A DNA stretch of 64,000 nucleotides from Mycobacterium sp. (GTDB lineage: Bacteria > Actinomycetota > Actinomycetes > Mycobacteriales > Mycobacteriaceae): positions 79,192 to 143,191 of the forward strand of contig JAGQTV010000028.1 in NCBI GenBank assembly GCA_020438845.1, given 5' to 3'. The position numbers were made by a program, and so were the translations under genes. The notes under the pieces were generated by a model. It did no database searches and had not been told where the DNA came from. It saw nothing but the letters and a program-made list of their open reading frames with translations. This document shows, in pieces, positions 58,921-64,000 of the stretch (position 1 is the stretch's first letter; every line of letters begins with the position of its first letter).

Positions 58921-59751
58921 TCAGGTTGTCCAGGTGGTGATCTCAGTGACCGGCCTGCGCTCGGTCGGCGGCGGGGACGCTTCATCCTCCGGAGGAAGCC
59001 CGAGCCGGATCAGCGCCTGCGGATGCGCTTCACCGTCGAACACCTCGCAGGCCAATCCCAACCGACTGCGCATGTCGTTCAACGGTTCGGTCAGCGGGCA
59101 GGTGGCCAGGCCCAGTGCTGTCGCGGTCAACGTGATGTGACTGAGCGCCTCGCCGGCCCGCAGTCGCATCTCGTCGTTGTCCTGGCGGGTGCCAATCACC
59201 AGCAGAACCGCATCATCGTCGGGTTCCTCCGAGACCGCAGGAAAGCGCAGCGTGACGCTTCCGTCCTCATTCCGAACCCACAGCGATCGCGGAACGACGC
59301 CCAACTCCACACCCAACCGGGCCGCGCGAATGTGCAATAACTCCAGCGTGGCCGGTGGTATCCGGCGCGCCGGGTACCGTCGCCGGTCGGCCCGGCGCTG
59401 AGGGATGGCGCCCGCCAACTCCAGGTTCGCGGCCTTGGGCGGCTGCTCGACGACCTCCAGGATCGCCAGATGACCGTCCTGCCCGCCGTCAGGGAACCGC
59501 CGTACCCGAGGGGACCAGCCTGCTGCGGCAAACGCGACGACGCAATGGTCCAGAACCGCTCCGCAGCTGAGCAGGACATCCCGCCGATCCGTCGGTGATC
59601 CACCGGGTCGGCGACCCCAATCGGCGTAGAGGTGGACCGCGTCAGGGTCTACCCGCCACCGCCAGGGCTGCAGGTTGCCCGACGAGGGTGCCCGGGTGGC
59701 GATATCGAGCACGCTTTGCAGCGTGACCGGGTCCGGGAAAGAAGTCGCCAC
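58921..59751 (-). CDS. Acg-like nitroreductase-fold protein
   Basis: 276 residues from GTG 59751, chosen because GGAGG lies eight bases ahead, unlike the GTG at 59760. Acg pattern: ATRAPSSGNLQPWRWRV (residues 18-34), DRRDVLLSCGAVLDHCVVAFAAAGW, RRADRRRYPARRIPP and a late LGLATCPLTEPLND. Acg (Rv2032) proteins lie in the DosR regulon and bind FMN without proven nitroreductase activity. This version is shorter than the ~330-residue Acg I recall. Confidence 0.88.
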   Translation of the reverse strand: MATSFPDPVTLQSVLDIATRAPSSGNLQPWRWRVDPDAVHLYADWGRRPGGSPTDRRDVLLSCGAVLDHCVVAFAAAGWSPRVRRFPDGGQDGHLAILEVVEQPPKAANLELAGAIPQRRADRRRYPARRIPPATLELLHIRAARLGVELGVVPRSLWVRNEDGSVTLRFPAVSEEPDDDAVLLVIGTRQDNDEMRLRAGEALSHITLTATALGLATCPLTEPLNDMRSRLGLACEVFDGEAHPQALIRLGLPPEDEASPPPTERRPVTEITTWTT

Positions 59752-59867
59752 CGATCTCACCTCCGTCGCTTTCGCTGGCTCCTATTATGCATCGCTGCAC
59801 AAAATGCATGGGTTGCGTTGCGTCACCGGCGAAGTCGCTCTGCTAGCCGTTTCGCCGGCGGACCCCC

Positions 59868-60725
59868 TCAGGAGGGGAACTGGCGGGTCGTCCTGATGCG
59901 CCCCGTCACCCCCAGCGACTGCGCCCTGGCCACCAGCTCCTGGTAGGTCTCGGGAGCGATGGTCTGGTCCCTGGTCAGGATGTAGCCGCTGCGGCCGCTC
60001 GGGTCGCTGACGATCACCCAGCTGTAGTCGGGGGCGCGGTCGAGGATGAGGTAGTTGCCCGGCGGATTGGCCGAGGGCTTGCCCCAGAAGCCGACGTTGA
60101 GCGCGGTGTTGATGTCGTTCACCGGGACTGCCGATCCGACGATCGACGACTTCGGGCCGCGCTTGAAGAAGTAGTTGCCGGAGTTCTGCACCCGCAGGGT
60201 GCCATCGGGCTTCACGGTGTAGACGGCCTTGGTGTTGACCAGCCCGATGGAGAAGAACTGCTTGACGCTGCCCTGCTCGTAGTAGGTGCCGGCGAACTGC
60301 GCCGCGTCGACGGGCACATTCGACGGCATCACCTGGGTCGACGCCGCGGCGACGGCGGACGCCGCCGGGCTGGTGTTATTGCCGCCTGAGACCCGGGATG
60401 CTGCGAGTGAAGGGACGGCCCGGTCCACTGCCGGGACACGCCGGTTGCGTGCTGCGGCCGATGCGATCCCGGCGGACCCTGTCGCAGCAGAGGCCCGTGC
60501 CGCCGGGGTCGCAGCCGATGCCGGCAGGGCGATGCGGGCGTTTGCGCGGGCCGGACTGACGCGGGCCTGCCGGGCCGGGCCCGCAGCCGAAGCCTGCGCC
60601 ACTCGGGTGACGGAACTGGTTTCGCTGCCCGCGTCGGCGGCCGCAATGCCTGCGCCGCACCACGCGGCCGCTCCCAGGCCACCGGCAACCGCGGTCGGAC
60701 CGATCCATCTGATAAGCGAATTCAT
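59868..60725 (-). CDS. secreted protein with Ala/Ser-rich stretch and lipocalin-like domain
   Basis: 285 residues. Signal peptide (MNSLIRWIGPTAVAGGLGAAAWCGAGIAAA), then an Ala/Arg/Ser-rich disordered stretch to ~135, then a lipocalin/Blc domain: FAGTYYEQGSVKQFFSIGLVN, AVYTVKPDGTLRVQNSGNYFFKRG, NVGFWGKPSANPPGNYLILDRAPDYSWVIVSDP, GYILTRDQTIAP. Usual lipocalins bind fatty acids or lipids. Extracytoplasmic. Confidence 0.8.
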   Translation of the reverse strand: MNSLIRWIGPTAVAGGLGAAAWCGAGIAAADAGSETSSVTRVAQASAAGPARQARVSPARANARIALPASAATPAARASAATGSAGIASAAARNRRVPAVDRAVPSLAASRVSGGNNTSPAASAVAAASTQVMPSNVPVDAAQFAGTYYEQGSVKQFFSIGLVNTKAVYTVKPDGTLRVQNSGNYFFKRGPKSSIVGSAVPVNDINTALNVGFWGKPSANPPGNYLILDRAPDYSWVIVSDPSGRSGYILTRDQTIAPETYQELVARAQSLGVTGRIRTTRQFPS

Positions 60726-60891
60726 CGGTGTGAACCTCTCCCCGGCTGTCGGACCTTCGCCCTGCCGTTGTTCGTCAGTGCCGATCTGGTCGGTCGGCTG
60801 GCACTTATTCGGAGCGGTGGTGACGGCGGATCGGTCGATGTGGGTGATCTACGTCACTGGTCGTGGACGATCTGCTCGAGGCCTCCGGTGA

Positions 60892-61116
60892 TCACGCCGT
60901 CACGAGCCGCTCCAGTTCGGCCGCGTCATTGGCGGCAAGCATCCCGGTCAGCGCCACCATCAGCCGTGCGTCGGCGCGCAGCGCCTCGAATGTGTAGGTC
61001 TCGTCGGGAACTCCACTGGACTGGCGATTCCACGCGTTGAGGAACAACATCACAACTCGTTGGTCGGTGTCCACGTCGATCTGGTGGTCGGTGTACGGGA
61101 CGGTGAACGACCTCAT
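60892..61116 (-). CDS. small hypothetical protein
   Basis: 74 residues, ATG 61116: VPYTDHQIDVDTDQRVVMLFLNAWNRQSSGVPDETYTF. Codon use is like the neighbours and the frame ends before the MFS gene. No family recognised. Confidence 0.5.
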   Translation of the reverse strand: MRSFTVPYTDHQIDVDTDQRVVMLFLNAWNRQSSGVPDETYTFEALRADARLMVALTGMLAANDAAELERLVTA

Positions 61117-61320
61117 CGGGAAACGCTAGCTGATCTGCACGCCTGTCGGTTGTCTCACCGCTTACAGACCACCGCGCTCCACTGCTTCATCCCCGGGCGG
61201 CCCGGCCAGCCGCTCGGCCAACGGATCGTCGAACAAGGCGTCCGGGTTCCGGCCATCGCCTGGCTGTCTGGGCCGCCCGGGTCGTAAATCATTCGACCCA
61301 GGGGCGCTCGGTCGGCAACC

Positions 61321-62619
61321 ATGGACCAAGTGAGTGCGCCGTTCGATGCCGAACACCGTGGGGGAGCCGCCCGCGGTTGGCGCGTGGTTGCACCCTTTCG
61401 CTTCCGCGAGTTCCGGTTGTTGATCGCCGCTGTGGCGATCTTCGTCTTCGCCGAGGGAATGTGGACCGTGGTCATGGCGCTGCAGGTCATCGCGCTGGCC
61501 GACGATCCCGCCGCACTGTCGCTGGTTGCGACGTGCTTGGCCGGGGGAATGCTGGCCTTCGTTCTGGTCGGCGGGATCGTGGCCGACCGGAGATCGCAGC
61601 GCGCCATCATCATCACGGTCGAGGCGGTCAACGTCGCGGCCGTCAGTGCGGTCGCGGTGATGGGCATGGTCGGCTCTTTGAAGCTGTGGCAGATGGCCGT
61701 TGCATCGGCGGTACTAGGCGTGGGAGCAGCTTTCTTCTTCCCCGCCTACAGCGCCTACCTGCCGAGGATCCTTCCGCCGCAACATTTACTGGCGGCCAAC
61801 GGGATTGAGGGCATGATTCGTCCCACGCTGGGACAGGCGATGGGGCCGGCATTCGCGGGCGTACTGGTCGGCGTGACGTTCCCGGCGTTGGGTAGCACGG
61901 CCGTGGCGGTGTTGTTCGCTATCGGACTGCTCCTGCTGGTGGCCGTCCGACCCGAACGGGCCGAGCGCCTCCTCACCGACGCCGATCGCGAAAGGCCCCA
62001 TCCGCTGGCCGATTTACGCGACGGATTTGTGTTCGTGCTGCGCACGCGGTGGCTCTTGTGGACGCTGCTGTTCGCCAGCATGTGGGTGCTTCTGGTGATG
62101 GGGCCGATGGACGTGTTGCTGCCGTTCATCGCCCGGGAGCGGTTCGTTCACGGCGGCCAGACTTACGGTTTCCTGCTCGCCGCCTTCGGACTCGGCAGTG
62201 CAGTGGGTGCGTTGGCGGTGTCAACGCGGTCGCTCCCGCGTCGCTACCTGACGGTGATGATGATGCTCTGGGGCCTCGGCACGCTACCACTGGCGGTCGT
62301 GGGCGTGACGTGGTCGTTCCCGACGATGGCGGTCGCACTGTTCATGGTCGGCCTGGCCAGCGGGGCCGGCATGGTCATCTGGGGCACACTGCTGCAGCGA
62401 AGAGTGCCGGCGCAGATGCTTGGTCGGGTCGCCAGCCTCGACTTCTTCGTCTCGCTGTCGTTCATGCCGGTGTCGATGGCACTTGCGGGTCCGCTGTCGA
62501 AAGTGGTTCCAGTACCGATGATCTTCGCCGCCGCGGGCGTGCTGCCCATCGCTTTGGCGGTGGTTGCGCTGGCCGCCGCGCGGATGCCACGCGACGAGGT
62601 CGCACACCCTTTGGGCTGA
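61321..62619 (+). CDS. MFS transporter (MFS_3/EntS-like)
   Basis: 432 residues, about 12 membrane helices. MFS_3-type features: FREFRLLIAAVAIFVFAEGMWTVV at the start, GGIVADRRSQRAIII as the loop-2 motif and AANGIEGMIRPTLGQAMGPAFAG mid-protein. Such pumps export drugs or siderophores with the proton motive force. A basic, hydrophilic N-terminus of about 25 residues precedes helix 1. Confidence 0.9.
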   Translation: MDQVSAPFDAEHRGGAARGWRVVAPFRFREFRLLIAAVAIFVFAEGMWTVVMALQVIALADDPAALSLVATCLAGGMLAFVLVGGIVADRRSQRAIIITVEAVNVAAVSAVAVMGMVGSLKLWQMAVASAVLGVGAAFFFPAYSAYLPRILPPQHLLAANGIEGMIRPTLGQAMGPAFAGVLVGVTFPALGSTAVAVLFAIGLLLLVAVRPERAERLLTDADRERPHPLADLRDGFVFVLRTRWLLWTLLFASMWVLLVMGPMDVLLPFIARERFVHGGQTYGFLLAAFGLGSAVGALAVSTRSLPRRYLTVMMMLWGLGTLPLAVVGVTWSFPTMAVALFMVGLASGAGMVIWGTLLQRRVPAQMLGRVASLDFFVSLSFMPVSMALAGPLSKVVPVPMIFAAAGVLPIALAVVALAAARMPRDEVAHPLG

Positions 62620-62771
62620 GCCCGGTCCCACACCGACCATCATCCGCGCGGGTGGTGCGGGCCGCCTGCCGGCCAATCGTCACTACCTGCAGCCCCGAGT
62701 CGTTGAGCCCCGACTTTTGAACGCCGACTCGTTGTTCGCCGGCCGGTCGGGGCACGGCAGACTGTAGTCCC

Positions 62772-63779
62772 GTGGCGGAGTTGTTGATCGCAGCCAATCC
62801 GGACGCGGGATCCCGGTTGCCGTTCCTGCTGCGGGTGCCGCTGGCCGGCGGTGACCTACTGTTCCGGACGGCCGGGACCTGGCCGCGGGAGAAGGCTCTG
62901 TTCGCCTACCCGGTACCGCTGGACGAGTGGCCCGAGGATCCGGTGATCGTCGAAACGGTGGTGCTGCGGTCATGCCAGCGGCGTGGCGCATCGATCGACG
63001 TCATCGCCGACCGGTCGCGGCACAATCGTTCGCAACTGGTGTTCACCCGGGCCCGGGATCGCGATGCGGTGTTCTGGCAGTCGCCACGCACCCGCAAACA
63101 GGCCCGGCCGAACGTGCGAACCCCGACCGCCCGGGCGCAGGGCATCGACGGCTTGCAGATCGTGGTCGACAGCCACGAGCAGTACCCCTACCGCTTCGCC
63201 GGACAGCAGGTCGCGACGGTGAAGCAAGCCCTGCCGTGCGGCGACTACGGAATCGTCGACGACGGCCGGCTGATCGCCAGTGTCGAGCGTAAGTCACTGG
63301 CCGACCTGGTGGGCGGCCTCATCGGCGGCAAACTGCGGTATCAGGTGGCCGACCTGGCCGCGCTGCCGCGGGCGGCTGTGGTGGTCGAGGACCGGTATTC
63401 GCAGCTGTTCAAACTCGATCGCGTACGGCCCGCGATGGTCGCCGACGGCCTGGCCGAGTTGCAGATCCGGTGGCCGAACGTGGCCATCGTGTTCTGCGAA
63501 ACTCGCCGGCTCGCTGAGGAGTGGACCTACCGTTTCCTGGCCGCAGCCCAGGCCTGGTCGGCCACTGAAGTGGCTGTCCTGCAACGGATGTCACCGACCA
63601 GAGTGGATCTCCCGGCGTCCGGTGGGGTACCCGCTCCCGCGTCGGCGCCGACCACCGCTGAGGTCCGTGCCTGGGCTCGAAGCGCCGGGTTGTCCGTGCC
63701 CGATCGTGGGAAGTTGCGCCCGGAAATCTGGAAGGCCTGGGAGCAGGGCAACCCGCCGACCACGCCCCAGGCGGAGTAA
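62772..63779 (+). CDS. ERCC4-type nuclease with Lsr2-like C-terminal domain
   Basis: 335 residues, GTG start. N-terminal ~125 residues of unknown fold, then an ERCC4/XPF nuclease core: VVDSHEQYPYRF (~132), CGDYGI (~157) and VERKSLADLV (~172), the GDxnERKx3D-type motif. Residues ~294-327 (TTAEVRAWARSAGLSVPDRGKLRPEIWKAWEQ) match the C-terminal DNA-binding domain of Lsr2. A nuclease carrying an Lsr2-type AT-rich binder suggests preference for AT-rich or foreign DNA. This is inference; the domains themselves are clear. Confidence 0.85.
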   Translation: MAELLIAANPDAGSRLPFLLRVPLAGGDLLFRTAGTWPREKALFAYPVPLDEWPEDPVIVETVVLRSCQRRGASIDVIADRSRHNRSQLVFTRARDRDAVFWQSPRTRKQARPNVRTPTARAQGIDGLQIVVDSHEQYPYRFAGQQVATVKQALPCGDYGIVDDGRLIASVERKSLADLVGGLIGGKLRYQVADLAALPRAAVVVEDRYSQLFKLDRVRPAMVADGLAELQIRWPNVAIVFCETRRLAEEWTYRFLAAAQAWSATEVAVLQRMSPTRVDLPASGGVPAPASAPTTAEVRAWARSAGLSVPDRGKLRPEIWKAWEQGNPPTTPQAE

Positions 63780-63802
63780 AGCACCGAAGCGCTCACCGTC
63801 GT

Positions 63803-64000
63803 CAGTGATCCCGCGGTCCCGCCAGCGCGTCGTCGTCATCGGTTGCGGTCGAACAGATCACGCCGTCACCGCCGTCGTTGAGTGCGCTGTGGTGGCGGCC
63901 CCAGGCGAAGTAGAACACCAGGACTACAAGGACCCAGCTGCCGAAGGCCAGCCAGGTGTACCAGTGCAGGCTGAACAGAATGTAGCCGCAGGCCAGGACC
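63803..64000 (-). CDS. 3' end of an APC-family amino acid permease (partial)
   Basis: The last 65 codons are in the window. Two helices (VLACGYILFSLHW, WLAFGSWVLVVLVFYFAWG) precede the RRHHS-like RHHSALNDGG and a hydrophilic acidic tail (STATDDDDALAGPRDH). This ending is typical of cationic amino acid permeases. The start is beyond 64000. Confidence 0.75.

Noticed and set aside
62620-62771. Direct repeats (ccgactcgttg-like) before the ERCC4 gene as a possible CRISPR or operator
   Set aside because: Only two imperfect copies without regular spacing; no array-like organisation anywhere in the window.

Overview
This is high-GC actinobacterial DNA, almost certainly from a Mycolicibacterium or Mycobacterium chromosome. 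The evidence is the gene families (adnAB, uvrD2, mycoredoxin, whiB7, MmpS/MmpL, an MPT63-like antigen, an Rv0203-type hemophore, Esp-type ESX substrates, UPF0182, an Acg-type nitroreductase) and a gene order that follows, with interruptions, the Rv3206c-to-Rv3193c block of M. tuberculosis H37Rv as I remember it. Orthology statements are from memory and were not searched. Many genes start with GTG and several have a TANNNT -10 box about 6-8 bases before the start codon, as in leaderless mycobacterial transcripts.

1-22.5 kb, conserved core with insertions. A moeZ tail, a TIGR02569 gene, an alkyltransferase-like protein and a LipV-like hydrolase come first. Then come a beta-CASP nuclease, two small secreted proteins (one a hemophore) and the adnA-adnB-K+ channel-nudC run. 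Next are mycoredoxin and uvrD2, a cassette of MPT63-like / TetR / mmpS / mmpL, whiB7 with a readable uORF attenuator, an ABC1/UbiB kinase-like gene and an Rv3196-like gene.

22.5-31.3 kb, an accessory island between the Rv3196-like and Rv3195-like genes. It holds an espACD-like trio, a large EspK/Rv3899c-like protein, a membrane-anchored protein with an internally duplicated domain, tandem membrane-anchored propeller-like paralogues and a secreted M15-like peptidase. Two divergent operons leave one 180-bp intergenic region that contains a 19-bp near-palindrome.

31.5-42.7 kb, core again. A zincin_2-type protein, a Lon-like PDZ protease, UPF0182, DoxX and an initiator tRNA with a strong hairpin are followed by a lipoprotein, a methyltransferase/HxlR pair, a TRIC channel, two small probably leaderless genes and an NrtR-type regulator.

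42.7-58.2 kb, a mosaic accessory region. An operon divergent from the NrtR-type gene (HTH protein, cysteine phosphatase, uncharacterised third protein) shares a 21-bp palindrome with it. After that come a VapBC module, an orphan antitoxin, a 5'-truncated type VII-associated gene with an orphan immunity-like gene nearby, an HNH nuclease divergent from a PLD/DEAD/DUF3427 helicase, an IS481 remnant, a NamZ-like muramidase, an RHH-GNAT module, a broken SNF2 helicase, an SRPBCC gene and an RHH-Fic/Doc module.

58.2-64 kb: YbaK, an Acg-like nitroreductase, a secreted lipocalin, an MFS exporter, an ERCC4 nuclease with an Lsr2-like tail, and the end of an amino acid permease.

One 44-bp palindromic repeat occurs three times (30.9, 38.6 and 58.8 kb), each time between convergent genes.
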